The translations under genes were made by a program, and so were the position numbers. A model generated the notes under the pieces. That model had not been told where the DNA came from. It saw only the letters and a list, made by a program, of their open reading frames with translations, and searched no databases. A DNA stretch of 64,000 nucleotides from Ilyomonas sp965277535. Its GTDB lineage: Bacteria > Bacteroidota > Bacteroidia > Chitinophagales > Chitinophagaceae. Below, one piece after another: positions 16,113-25,656 of the stretch. Numbering within the stretch: the first letter of the stretch is position 1; the number at the start of each line of letters is the position of its first letter. The stretch covers positions 1,240,001 through 1,304,000 of the forward strand of contig OZ255825.1 in NCBI GenBank assembly GCA_965277535.1, in the 5' to 3' direction.

Positions 16113-17375
16113 TCAGTTATTTAAAAATTGTTTGCCAATAATGCCTTTTATTTTTCCTTTTAAAGGCATGTTTAAGAAAGGAGTATTGAAAGATTTACTT
16201 CGTGATGTATCGGTTGTGAAAACGGTATTTTCATCTTTTGAAAATAAGGTAAACTCAGCGTTGCTTCCTTCTTCTATCCTACCCGTTGGCAAATGAAAAA
16301 TGCTTCTCGCGTTGAAAGAAAACAGGCGCAGTAAACGTTCAATGGAAAGCTGTGGAAGCACCGTGTTTACAACCGCAAAACTCGTTTGCAAACCAATCAT
16401 GCCCCACTTTGCATATTCAAATTCGCAAACCTTATCATCATAATGTTGCGGTATGTGATGCGAGGCAATGCAATCAACCGTTCCGTCTAATACGGCAGTG
16501 CGCAAGGCTTCTCTGTCTTCTTTGCTTCGCAATGGCGGAGCTACTTTTAAATTTGTATCATAACTCATCAAATCTTCATCACAAAAATAAAGATGATAAG
16601 GTGTTACGCTGCATGTAATATTCAGCCCGGCCGCTTTTGCCTCTTTTATTAATTCGATTCCCTTTGCAGTTGACACGCCGGTAATGTGCAACCTGCTCCC
16701 TGTGTACTCCAACAAACCAATATCGCGTGCAATTAATAACTCTTCGCCTATGGCAGGAATGCCCGGCAAACCCAATTGTGTTGAGACAATTCCTTCGTTC
16801 ATCAGTCCGCCCGGCGCAATGTTCTTATCAACCGGCATCTGAATAATTACGCCATCGAACGACTTCACATACTGCAACGCTTTCAATAAAATTTGTGAAG
16901 ATTGCACAGGTCGCAAGCCATCGCTAAAAGCGATTGCTCCACTGCTGTACATGTCGTACATTTCAGCGAGTTCTTTGCCTTCACAGTTTTTTGTTACCGA
17001 GCCTAACGGATGAATGGCAACAGACAAATCTTTTGTTTTTTGAACAATGTATTCGACGCCACTTTTAGTGCTGATAGCAGGCGAAGTATTGGGCACTACA
17101 AACACTTCGGTAAAGCCGCCCGCCGCCGCAGCCGCAGCACCGGACTCAAGCGTTTCTTTTTGTTCAAAACCAGGATCGGAAAACTGCGAAAACACATCCA
17201 CAAAACCAGGAGAGAGATAAGTGTTGCTACTACCATCTATTTCCATATTAGCCTTCTGCACAATGTTTTCTGCAATAGATGTAACAATTCCTTTTTCAAC
17301 CAAAATATCTTTTACCGAATTGTTATGAATGGAGTGAGGATCAGCGATGATGACGTTTTTGAGCAGAATATCCAT
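16113..17375 (-). CDS. Dihydroorotase-like amidohydrolase lacking metal-binding residues
   Basis: The start at 17375 gives MDILLKNVIIADPHS, the normal beginning of the amidohydrolase beta-domain. A longer in-frame start upstream runs into tRNA-Pro and is rejected. The 420-residue protein follows dihydroorotase along its length, but the HxH zinc motif is replaced by DVFSQF and the catalytic Asp of the TDHAPH motif is replaced by Ser (SHHIPQ). It is therefore probably not an active dihydroorotase. Such pseudo-enzymes can act as structural partners of aspartate transcarbamoylase. It heads the operon with DUF4199, GT2 and GT4. Confidence 0.85.
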   Translation of the reverse strand: MDILLKNVIIADPHSIHNNSVKDILVEKGIVTSIAENIVQKANMEIDGSSNTYLSPGFVDVFSQFSDPGFEQKETLESGAAAAAAGGFTEVFVVPNTSPAISTKSGVEYIVQKTKDLSVAIHPLGSVTKNCEGKELAEMYDMYSSGAIAFSDGLRPVQSSQILLKALQYVKSFDGVIIQMPVDKNIAPGGLMNEGIVSTQLGLPGIPAIGEELLIARDIGLLEYTGSRLHITGVSTAKGIELIKEAKAAGLNITCSVTPYHLYFCDEDLMSYDTNLKVAPPLRSKEDREALRTAVLDGTVDCIASHHIPQHYDDKVCEFEYAKWGMIGLQTSFAVVNTVLPQLSIERLLRLFSFNARSIFHLPTGRIEEGSNAEFTLFSKDENTVFTTDTSRSKSFNTPFLNMPLKGKIKGIIGKQFLNN

Positions 17376-17460
17376 GCGCAACCGCAAAATTTGCCGCAAG
17401 ATAAATGGATTTTTATAAAAACAGTTTATACATTTGCAGCCCTTTCGCAAGAAAGAAATT

Positions 17461-17534
17461 CGGGATGTAGCGCAGCCCGGTAGCGCACACGTCTGGGGGG
17501 CGTGGGGTCGCAAGTTCAAATCTTGTCATCCCGA
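17461..17534 (+). tRNA. tRNA-Pro (anticodon GGG)
   Basis: The acceptor stem CGGGATG pairs with CATCCCG, with A as discriminator. The anticodon arm has stem CACGT/GCGTG around loop CTGGGGG, giving anticodon GGG. The T arm contains GTTCAAATC. CCA is not encoded. Confidence 0.95.
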
Positions 17535-17545
17535 CTAAAAAAGGA

Positions 17546-17595
17546 ACAAAAACAAAAGTCTTTGAATACAACAATTCAAAGGCTTTTGTTTTTGT
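17546..17595 (+). terminator. Terminator hairpin after tRNA-Pro
   Basis: Arms at 17546-17567 and 17574-17595 pair over 22 bases with one G-U pair and a 6-nt loop. As with the hairpin at 5192, the right arm includes TTTTGTTTTTGT, so the T-rich tail is inside the stem. It starts 12 bases after the tRNA. Confidence 0.8.
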
Positions 17596-18184
17596 ATTAT
17601 AAACTCTGCTTCGTTGACACAGTTAATTGCAAAGCCAATAACATTTACTGTGATAGGGCATTTTTACCCCGAAGGTTTAACTGAACTATCTCATTGGGGT
17701 AACTAATTCTCATTTGCGCAAAAAACCGATAAAAACAACTTTTTATCGGATGAGTATTGAAATTTGTTAACCTGCCTATTCAACTCTATTTCCTGGTTTC
17801 AAGAGAGCCGGCGACTATTTTAAAATGTAGTAAACCTTTGTTTTCGCAAAGTGTTTGGTTACAGAAATATGTTGTCTTCCTATCTCTTTTTTATAGAATA
17901 AAAACAGCAGGCTGTTGAAATTTATACTTAGTGATATTTTGTAAGAGAAAGATTTTGAGAAGCTTATGTACTTAGCTATTCAAGTATAGAAGTCTTAGTG
18001 CTTGTCAGGTGTTACGATTTGTTATTATCAATCTGGTGTTGAAGTTAGCACAAAGCCTGTATCTCTGACAAGTTAATGTAAGCTCCTGAATGAAAAAGCT
18101 TGCGCCTGCTTACGCATTCCGGTTTCTTTTTTAATGGCAATTTTTTTGCTTTCGCCAATAGTTCAGTTGCATTTCCTTAAGCCT
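17596..18184. other. Intergenic spacer without a recognisable gene
   Basis: About 590 AT-rich bases show no convincing coding frame, hairpin family or RNA gene. The promoter of the gene at 18185 should lie near its right end. Confidence 0.5.
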
Positions 18185-19891
18185 ATGAAAAAGCGAAATA
18201 AAGTTTTGTGGTGGTTGACTGCTGTTGTTATCGTAACAATCGCCGTTTTCATAACTCTTAAAAGTGGGTGGCATTTCATAAAGAAAGACCTCGCAAAAGA
18301 GCCACAGCAAAAATCTGTTATAAAGCCATTGTTACAGGACGAATTGAAGCGAATGATAATCGCTGCAAGCGATAGTTTGTATCAGATACAGTTCAGCAGC
18401 TTTGTTCTCAATATTGATTCAGGAATTGGATTGATAAAAGGAATTCGGTTAACAGCAGATTCAAACGTTTATAAAACGTTGCAGGCACAACACAAAGCAC
18501 CCAACATGATGATGAACATGGCCGCAGACAGTGTGTTTATCAATCACTTTGAATTTAAAAAAACCAACGATGGAAAACAGTTGGTAGTTGATAATGTGCT
18601 GATACAAAATCCCGATTTTCATATTGATTATTATCCCCAACCTTACAATGATACTACAACTGAATCTTCTCAATCGTTGCTTTTAAAAGCAGCAAAAAAG
18701 CTAATGCAATTGATGGTTGTCAAGCAGGTAAAGATGAATGGTCTGACTGTTGAGATGCTTCGTCATGCCAACTCATCAACCCAAAAAACAGCAGTGCATA
18801 ATATTGATGTTGTTATGAATGGAGTGGATGTTAAGAAAGAACATGTAAGCGATACTTCTGAACAGGCAAATACAATCATTAGGGTTGCCAGTTATGAATT
18901 AACAACTGCCGACAAGCTATATACGGTTCTTATGAGCAACATGCAGATTAATCCGGAACAAAACGCAATCTCTGTTGAAAAAGCAACTGTACAACCAGCG
19001 TATAGCAAAGCCAACTTTTTCCAGCATGTTTCAAAAGCAAATGCAAGGTTTTATTTTGTGTATGACAACATGCACGTACAGGGAATTGACTTCAACCGAT
19101 TGCTTCACCAGCAACAAATACAAATAAATAAAGTAACTGTCGAACGGTCATTAACTGATGTTTATACAGATTACGAATTGCGCAAAAGAAAACCTCCTGT
19201 AAGAAGGCACGGCTTTCCGCACGAGTTGCTGCAGCAGCTTGCTTTTGATATAACCATTGACACAATGCTGATGCACAATGGTGTTGTGAAATATGAAATG
19301 AAAGCCAGGAAATCTGATAGCACGGCCTTGTTTGAAATGGACGATGTGGAATCGAAGGTTGTAAACATAACCAACAATATCAACGCAAAACAGAAGAACC
19401 ATTACACAACAGTTGTTAGCACCGGGAGGGTAATGAACGCGGCCAACATCCGTTCTGTTCTTACATTTAATTTGAATGACAGGAATGGCTCGTTTACTTT
19501 AAAAACAACAATGGGTGCCATGGATGGAAGAGCCTTAAATCCACTTACCAAACCACTTGCACTAATGGAAATACAATCGCTCGACATTCAAAAAATGGTT
19601 ACTACCCTTCATGCCAATGAAAAGGAAGCAAGGGGCAATACCGACCTGTATTACAAGAATATGAAGATTGCGCTGTTGAGAAAGAAGGACGAAGGTTTTA
19701 AGAAAAGAAAGTTCCTGTCGTGGGTTTCAAATGCTATGATGGCGGATGATAACCCAAAGAAAAACGGCAAATTCAAAAAAGGTCCCATTTCAGTTCAACG
19801 CAAGCCAACAGATTCATTTTTCAAATACCTCTGGCGTGCAACATTTGCAGGTATGGCAACACACATGATGGGTGTAGAAAAAACCCGTTAG
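18185..19891 (+). CDS. Membrane-anchored hypothetical protein (AsmA-like possible)
   Basis: The start at 18185 places a charged MKKRNK just before one N-terminal transmembrane helix (about residues 8-28); an earlier in-frame ATG is less fitting. The remaining 540 residues look periplasmic, with long beta-rich stretches and a few basic patches, and the last 60 residues are basic (KKRKFLSW, KKNGKFKKG). The overall look, with one anchor and repeated beta segments, recalls AsmA/DUF748-like proteins of the envelope, but no diagnostic motif was seen. It stands alone with long spacers on both sides. Confidence 0.65.
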   Translation: MKKRNKVLWWLTAVVIVTIAVFITLKSGWHFIKKDLAKEPQQKSVIKPLLQDELKRMIIAASDSLYQIQFSSFVLNIDSGIGLIKGIRLTADSNVYKTLQAQHKAPNMMMNMAADSVFINHFEFKKTNDGKQLVVDNVLIQNPDFHIDYYPQPYNDTTTESSQSLLLKAAKKLMQLMVVKQVKMNGLTVEMLRHANSSTQKTAVHNIDVVMNGVDVKKEHVSDTSEQANTIIRVASYELTTADKLYTVLMSNMQINPEQNAISVEKATVQPAYSKANFFQHVSKANARFYFVYDNMHVQGIDFNRLLHQQQIQINKVTVERSLTDVYTDYELRKRKPPVRRHGFPHELLQQLAFDITIDTMLMHNGVVKYEMKARKSDSTALFEMDDVESKVVNITNNINAKQKNHYTTVVSTGRVMNAANIRSVLTFNLNDRNGSFTLKTTMGAMDGRALNPLTKPLALMEIQSLDIQKMVTTLHANEKEARGNTDLYYKNMKIALLRKKDEGFKKRKFLSWVSNAMMADDNPKKNGKFKKGPISVQRKPTDSFFKYLWRATFAGMATHMMGVEKTR

Positions 19892-20313
19892 GATGAGAGT
19901 AAGAGACAAGGTAGCGTATGTAAATCCTTTTGAAATAACGCAGGGATTGGCATATTTTTTACTTCATAAATATGCTAATCTCAAACACTATCCGTTAGAA
20001 CTTCCGCTCTTTACAACCATATAAAATTGAGTTTTACGAATGCTATTAATTGATCATTATTACTTGTTATCCTATGAACTTTTACAACATGAGTAACTGA
20101 TTCTCAGCACTTACATAATGTCTCAAACATATAATGGCAACAACTGAATATTGTTTTTATGAATGAAAGTCTGCCTCTATAAACTCTTTTACATTGTATT
20201 CAAAACATCACTTTGCCATCGTTTGTTTTTGCACATTTTTTCAAAATCAAATGCGATAAGAAACGCTAACAATATAAACACTTCAATTAAAATTCAAGTC
20301 TAATCATTGCCTT
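19892..20313. other. Intergenic spacer upstream of cphA
   Basis: No gene is seen in about 420 AT-rich bases. The TTTGTTTTTGC motif is at 20222-20232, about 80 bases before cphA, followed by a T-run. A promoter for cphA is expected here but no clear TAnnTTTG box was found. Confidence 0.5.
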
Positions 20314-22938
20314 ATGAAAATCATCAGCATTAAAGTTTTGCGCGGCCCTAATTATTGGTCAACGTACCGAAAACAGTTGATTGTAATGAAGTTAGATCTA
20401 CAGGAGGCAGAGGAAACACCCACCAACAAAATTGATGGCTTTGCCGAACGCATTGAACACCTATTACCATCGTTGTACGAGCACCGTTGTTCTGAAAAAG
20501 GACCGGGTGGTTTGTTTGAGCGCATAAGAAAAGGAACCTGGCTCGGTCATGTGGTTGAGCACATTGCTTTGGAAATTCAATCGCTTGCCGGCATGTCCTG
20601 CGGCTTCGGACGTACACGCTCCACAAGAGAGTATGGCGTGTACAATGTTATTTTTTCTTACCAGGTAGAAAGCGCAGGTATTTATGCAGCCAAAGCTGCC
20701 GTCCGTATTGCAGAAGCGTTGAAAAACAACCAATCTTATAACCTGCAGGAAGATATTGAAGCGTTAATAAATATTAACAAAAACAAAGGTGTTGGTCCCA
20801 GCACACAATCTATTTTAAATGCAGCTAAAAAGAGAGGCATACCCTACAAGCGTCTGAACGACGATTCACTTGTTATGCTGGGTCAGGGCGTGAATCAAAA
20901 AATACTCGAAGCCACGATGGCTTGCACCACAAGCAGTGTGGGTGTTGAGATGGCATCGGATAAAGAAGCCACTAAAAAAATGCTGAAAAAAAACTTTATT
21001 CCGGTACCCGAGGGTTCGGTGGTTACGAATGAAGAGGAACTAAAAGAAGCCATCAGTGAAATCAATTTTCCAATCGTAATAAAACCCTTGGATGCCAACC
21101 AGGGCAAAGGCATTACCACCAATATTACAACGGTTGAAGAAGCAGTAATGGCGTTTAAAAAAGCACAGCAATATTCATCTGATACAATTGTTGAACGGTT
21201 CATCAAAGGGCAGGATTACCGGTTTCTTGTTATCAATTATAAACTGGAGGCAGCCGCAAGAAGAACGCCTGCCATGGTTGTGGGTGATGGCACTTCAACC
21301 ATACAACAATTGGTTGATAAAGAAAACAGCGATCCCAATCGTGGGGAAAGTCATGAAAAAATATTGACCAAAATAAAAATTGACGCGCAAACGCTATCCC
21401 TTCTTGAAAGAAAAAATCTTACCCTGAATTCAGTGTTAGATCAAGGCGCTGTTTTGTTTTTAAGAGACACCGCTAACCTAAGCACAGGAGGTACGGCAAG
21501 AGATGTAACCAATGCTGTGCATCCACAAAATGTATTTTTAGCAGAACGCATTGCAAGGATCATGAACCTTGACATTTGCGGCATTGATATAGTGGCAGAA
21601 GACATTACTCAGCCCATCACTCAATTCAACGGAGCTGTTGTTGAAGTAAATGCAGCGCCGGGTTTTCGTATGCACCTTGCACCTTCTCAAGGCACGCCAA
21701 GAAATGTAGGTGAAGCCGTGGTGAAGATGCTGTATCCCAATGCGGCTGCTTCACGCATACCTGTGGTAGCAGTAACGGGCACCAATGGCAAAACAACCGT
21801 AACAAGATTGATTGCCCACATTGCAAAACACGCAGGACACAATACCGGTTATACAACCACCGATGGCATCTATATCCAGGACCAATTGATTTATGCGGGC
21901 GATTGCAGCGGACCTACCAGTGCTGAAGCCGTTCTGCGCGATCCTTCGGTTGATTTTGCCGTGCTGGAAACGGCGCGCGGTGGCATATTGCGTTCAGGTT
22001 TGGGTTTTGACAAATGCAATATCGGTATCATCACCAACATTACGGAAGACCACCTGGGTTTGAACGACATTCATACCATTGAAGACCTTGCCAAAGTAAA
22101 ATCGGTTGTTGTGCGTAGTGTGTTTGCCGATGGTTTTGCTATTCTGAATGCGGATGATAATATAGTTTATGCTTTGAAAGACGAGCTTGATTGCAATATT
22201 GCATTGTTTAGTATTGATGAAAACAATGAACGAATACAACAGCACTGCGAAGAAGGCGGCTGGGCTGCTATCATTGAGAAAGGACATTTTACAATTTGTA
22301 AAGGCGAATGGAAAATACGCATTGCAAGAGTTACTGATGTGCCGCTTACATTGAACGGAAGAGCTGCCTGTATGATAAAGAATGTGCTGCCGGCAATATT
22401 AGCGGCGTCCATCAGCGATTTTGATACACGCATCATTCGCAAAGCATTGCAAACATTTGTACCCGGCCCCGAACTTACACCCGGACGCATGAATATCTTC
22501 AAAGTAAGGAACTTTGAAGTGATGATTGATTATGCGCATAACACTGATGGTTTCAAACAACTCAAAGAGTTTATGCAGCAGGTTTCTGCAAAAAGAAAAA
22601 CGGGCATCATTGGTTGTGCGGGCGACAGAAGAGAGGAAGACATAATAGCTATGGGAAAATATGCGGCGGAGATTTTTGATGAAATCATCATACGGCACGA
22701 TAAAGATGGCAGGGGCAAAACGAATGAAGAAATAACAAGGCTGATTATGCAAGGCATTTTTAGTGTAAAACCAAACATGGAAATCACAGTAATTTCTGAT
22801 GAAATGGAAGCTTTGTGTTCTGCCATTGAACATGCTGATAAAGACAGCTTTGTTGTGAATTGCAGTGATGAAATCAAAGAAAGTATTGAGTTTGTAATGG
22901 CACAACAACAGCAACGTTTCGTGTTACAGGAGTTTTGA
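20314..22938 (+). CDS. cphA: Cyanophycin synthetase
   Basis: The 874-residue protein has the three-part CphA layout: an N-terminal domain with EHRCSEKGPGGLFERI (about residues 53-70), an ATP-grasp module (about 205-475, adding aspartate to the backbone) and a Mur-ligase-like module (about 480-860, adding arginine) with P-loop TGTNGKTT near residue 487. It makes cyanophycin, a nitrogen-storage polymer of multi-L-arginyl-poly-L-aspartate, from Asp, Arg and ATP in the cytoplasm. Genes for breakdown of the polymer (isoaspartyl peptidase and cyanophycinase) lie within 4 kb downstream, which supports the call. A strong terminator follows. Confidence 0.95.
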   Translation: MKIISIKVLRGPNYWSTYRKQLIVMKLDLQEAEETPTNKIDGFAERIEHLLPSLYEHRCSEKGPGGLFERIRKGTWLGHVVEHIALEIQSLAGMSCGFGRTRSTREYGVYNVIFSYQVESAGIYAAKAAVRIAEALKNNQSYNLQEDIEALININKNKGVGPSTQSILNAAKKRGIPYKRLNDDSLVMLGQGVNQKILEATMACTTSSVGVEMASDKEATKKMLKKNFIPVPEGSVVTNEEELKEAISEINFPIVIKPLDANQGKGITTNITTVEEAVMAFKKAQQYSSDTIVERFIKGQDYRFLVINYKLEAAARRTPAMVVGDGTSTIQQLVDKENSDPNRGESHEKILTKIKIDAQTLSLLERKNLTLNSVLDQGAVLFLRDTANLSTGGTARDVTNAVHPQNVFLAERIARIMNLDICGIDIVAEDITQPITQFNGAVVEVNAAPGFRMHLAPSQGTPRNVGEAVVKMLYPNAAASRIPVVAVTGTNGKTTVTRLIAHIAKHAGHNTGYTTTDGIYIQDQLIYAGDCSGPTSAEAVLRDPSVDFAVLETARGGILRSGLGFDKCNIGIITNITEDHLGLNDIHTIEDLAKVKSVVVRSVFADGFAILNADDNIVYALKDELDCNIALFSIDENNERIQQHCEEGGWAAIIEKGHFTICKGEWKIRIARVTDVPLTLNGRAACMIKNVLPAILAASISDFDTRIIRKALQTFVPGPELTPGRMNIFKVRNFEVMIDYAHNTDGFKQLKEFMQQVSAKRKTGIIGCAGDRREEDIIAMGKYAAEIFDEIIIRHDKDGRGKTNEEITRLIMQGIFSVKPNMEITVISDEMEALCSAIEHADKDSFVVNCSDEIKESIEFVMAQQQQRFVLQEF

Positions 22939-22968
22939 TTTCTGATCATTTTTAATCAACTGTCTAAA

Positions 22969-23033
22969 CCACATAGCAGCAACATCGTTCCTTTATTGTG
23001 AATGTATATTGCTGCTATGTGGTTTGTTTTTGC
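22969..23033 (+). terminator. Terminator of cphA with a TTTGTTTTTGC tail
   Basis: A perfect 14-bp stem (CCACATAGCAGCAA at 22969-22982 with its complement at 23009-23022) is followed immediately by TTTGTTTTTGC at 23023-23033. Confidence 0.85.
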
Positions 23034-23062
23034 AAGAAAAACATTCAACTTAGGTACTCTTT

Positions 23063-23773
23063 TTAAGTAACCCGCTTTTCATTAATTGCCTTAGTCCAGG
23101 TATGCTTTTTACAAACATCGCAGGTATGATGTTTTGTTGGTTGAATACATTCAGTATTGCCGCAAAATTCACAGGCATACATGGCTTCTTCTTTTATTTC
23201 AGTCAGTTTGTTTTCGTTCAATTCAGGGAACAAGGGTAAGCCATATTGCACTTCGTCATCTTCAAAATAAAATACACTGATATCGCCGCCAGGTTCCATG
23301 TAAGCCGATTTTATTTGCCCTAAATGAGACACACCTTCTTTGCGCATATCCGAAAACAATTCGTCTTTACTAAGCTCTCTCGATTTGAAGTTCTCAACAT
23401 CAAACCGGCCATTTTTAATAAACCTCGCCACTCTCCCTTCTACAATTGTTTCCAAGGATGAAAATTTTGCCACAATAAAATTGGTGAATTTATAAAAAGC
23501 AGCAATGGAAAGAAAGACAAGAATAGCGGTCAACACACCCACATTTTTATACAGCATCGGGTCGCCGGCAGCCGAGCCAAGCATAATAATGGTAAGCGTT
23601 TGAAACACGCCCTGCATAATACCACGCCTTCCTATCAGGCGTAATGTAACAATGGTGGCAATAAATATGATCAGGCATTTCAATAAAACCTGCGGCAGGT
23701 AATCCCAGTTTTCTTCGCCCAACAAAAAGTAATGCAGATCCGAAAATTGCTCGCTGTCCAATAAAACCGTCAT
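23063..23773 (-). CDS. YetF/DUF421 membrane protein with C-terminal zinc ribbon
   Basis: The 236-residue protein has membrane helices at about residues 27-45, 56-70 and 76-100. A DUF421 (YetF) cytoplasmic domain follows at about 105-190, with the phrase GRVARFIKNGRF. An added tail carries two CxxC pairs (CEFC near 200 and CDVC near 218) typical of a zinc ribbon. DUF421 proteins have no established reaction. The zinc ribbon is not usual for the family, as far as I recall. The gene points toward cphA and lies inside the cyanophycin gene group, but a functional link is only suggested by position. The 320 bases upstream hold a TTTGTTTTTGC motif at 23845-23855 and no gene. Confidence 0.85.
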   Translation of the reverse strand: MTVLLDSEQFSDLHYFLLGEENWDYLPQVLLKCLIIFIATIVTLRLIGRRGIMQGVFQTLTIIMLGSAAGDPMLYKNVGVLTAILVFLSIAAFYKFTNFIVAKFSSLETIVEGRVARFIKNGRFDVENFKSRELSKDELFSDMRKEGVSHLGQIKSAYMEPGGDISVFYFEDDEVQYGLPLFPELNENKLTEIKEEAMYACEFCGNTECIQPTKHHTCDVCKKHTWTKAINEKRVT

Positions 23774-24093
23774 AAGGTTAAGAGTTAAATAATCAGTATA
23801 GAATCTGCTTCAAAGTTTATTCCGATAACATTATAAAGGAGTGATTTGTTTTTGCCCAATAATTATTTTGCCAACTATTTTTTCAGCTTTCAAACAACCA
23901 TTGTGCGGCATTTTATTTGTGAGAGCTAAGGACGTGTATAAGATTGCATCCAGGGCAAGTTTCAACCGATAAAAATCTCAGAAACAAACAAAAAGTTTAT
24001 TGTCCAACTTTAATGGCAGCACTCATTATAGCTTTTAAAAAGCGTGAATCAATAAACACTGGCAACAATTATCTTAACCTAAAAATCACCAAC

Positions 24094-24369
24094 ATGAAAC
24101 CGATGAAACTCCTACTTGTAATGGCAGCTTTTGTATTTACTCTTTCTTCCTGCGGAAACAATCAGGTTTCTGATGAAACACATGATCTAAGAAGCACTAA
24201 TCAACCGAACAGCGACAGCGCCGGTAACGGAAAGATGATGCAAGGCAGTTCACCTACCGGCGTAAACGGAGCTACTGGTACTACGGGAACAACCGACTCT
24301 GCCAACATGAGCACAGGCACTTCCGGTCAAGCCGGATCATCAGCACGCAGCGATTCTGCTCAGCGTTAA
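24094..24369 (+). CDS. Small low-complexity lipoprotein
   Basis: The start at 24094 gives MKPMKLLLVMAAFVF with lipobox LSSC, cysteine at about residue 20. An earlier in-frame start would bury this signal. The 91-residue product is rich in Gly, Ser, Thr, Asn and Asp, with a run of TGTTGTT-like sequence. It resembles the lipoprotein encoded at 7394 in layout. No function can be assigned. Confidence 0.78.
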   Translation: MKPMKLLLVMAAFVFTLSSCGNNQVSDETHDLRSTNQPNSDSAGNGKMMQGSSPTGVNGATGTTGTTDSANMSTGTSGQAGSSARSDSAQR

Positions 24370-24458
24370 CTCTGCCTGAAAGAATACTTACCTGACTTTT
24401 ACAGCAGTGTAATTGAGACAGACTTTGCTTATGCACCACAATCAGTAGCATCTCAGTT

Positions 24459-24565
24459 GGAAATACAGCGTCCCGCAGATAGCGCAAATGGCCGCAGATT
24501 CATATCGTTTAATCTGCGCAAATCCGCGAAATCTGCGGGACAATTTTAGAGTGATACGCTGTTCC
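24459..24565. repeat. Dispersed hairpin repeat of the CCGCAGAT type
   Basis: GTCCCGCAGAT at 24470-24480 pairs with ATCTGCGGGAC at 24531-24541. The interior repeats the theme (CCGCAGATT, AATCTGCG, AAATCCGCG), and outer arms GGAAATACAGCGT and ACGCTGTTCC extend the symmetry. From memory, sequences like CCGCAGATTTCGC recur in spacers of many bacterial genomes. Confidence 0.75.
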
Positions 24566-24590
24566 ATATTCGCTAAACAAAAGAAACAAC

Positions 24591-25502
24591 ATGCAGAAAA
24601 TTGCGATTGCCATACATGGTGGTGCTGGCCCAGATTCAGATTATATTCACGAAAACAAACCCGGTTATGAAGAAGGTTTGAAAGCAGCAATTGCAGCAGG
24701 CTATAAAGTGTTAGATACAGGCGGCAGTGCAGTGGATGCAGTTGAAGAAGCCGTAAAACATCTTGAGAACAATTGTTTGTTTAACGCAGGCAGAGGCAGC
24801 GCATTGAACAACAAAGGTGAAGTGGAAATGGATGCTGCCATCATGGATGGAGAAAAGTTAAGTGCGGGTGCGGTTTCCATGGTAAGAAACGTAAAAAATC
24901 CAGTTGTTTTAGCAAGATGTATTATGGAGAAAACCAATCATGTTTTAATATCGGGCAACGGCGCACTCGAACTTGCAAAAGCAAAGAACATAGAGTTGGA
25001 AGCCGATGCTTATTTTATTACGGCTCACCAGTATGATTTGTTTGTAGAAGAGCGTGACAAAAAATCTTTTGACGAGCTATTACAACAACGAATACACGGA
25101 ACTGTTGGCGCCGTAGCATTGGATAAAAATGGAAACATTGCTGCGGCTACTTCAACAGGTGGCATTACAAACAGTTTGAGCGGAAGAATTGGCGATAGCT
25201 GTATCATCGGTGCCGGTTGTTATGCCAACAATAAAACATGCGCGGCATCCGGCACCGGTGATGGTGAATTGCTCATCAATAATGTGATTGCACATGACAT
25301 TGCTGCTGCCATTGCATATGGCGGCTATCAGTTGCAACAAGCATGTGATTACATCATAAAAGAAAAAAATAAAAACGTCAACGGCGATATCGGTGTGATC
25401 AGTGTAAATACAAATGGTGACATTGGAATCAGTTTTAACAGTGAACGAATGCATCGCGCATGGATGAGCAGTGAGCACGAATTGCAGGTAGCCATTTATT
25501 AA
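24591..25502 (+). CDS. iaaA: Isoaspartyl peptidase / L-asparaginase (Ntn hydrolase)
   Basis: The 303-residue precursor has the family N-terminus AIAIHGGAGP and the autoprocessing site IHG-TVGAVALD, giving Thr171 as the new N-terminal nucleophile. The conserved STGG follows near residue 185. The mature enzyme splits beta-aspartyl dipeptides. In this setting the natural substrate is likely beta-Asp-Arg, the product released from cyanophycin by cyanophycinase, encoded next door on the opposite strand. It is expected to act in the cytoplasm. Confidence 0.93.
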   Translation: MQKIAIAIHGGAGPDSDYIHENKPGYEEGLKAAIAAGYKVLDTGGSAVDAVEEAVKHLENNCLFNAGRGSALNNKGEVEMDAAIMDGEKLSAGAVSMVRNVKNPVVLARCIMEKTNHVLISGNGALELAKAKNIELEADAYFITAHQYDLFVEERDKKSFDELLQQRIHGTVGAVALDKNGNIAAATSTGGITNSLSGRIGDSCIIGAGCYANNKTCAASGTGDGELLINNVIAHDIAAAIAYGGYQLQQACDYIIKEKNKNVNGDIGVISVNTNGDIGISFNSERMHRAWMSSEHELQVAIY

Positions 25503-25656
25503 ACAACAGATTGTATTATGGTTTCAGCAACTAAGCCTAAACACAATGGCGTGTGAATGTAGTTGAAGCAATGTCAACACAAAACCTCTTTATTCTTGTA
25601 TCAGTTCAGTTGATTTTTATGCAAAACCAATCGATCTTGTAATACTGTTGTGATTG

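Noticed and set aside
17376..17519. N-terminal extension of the dihydroorotase-like gene
   Set aside because: The extended frame runs through tRNA-Pro on the other strand, and the shorter start gives the canonical family N-terminus.
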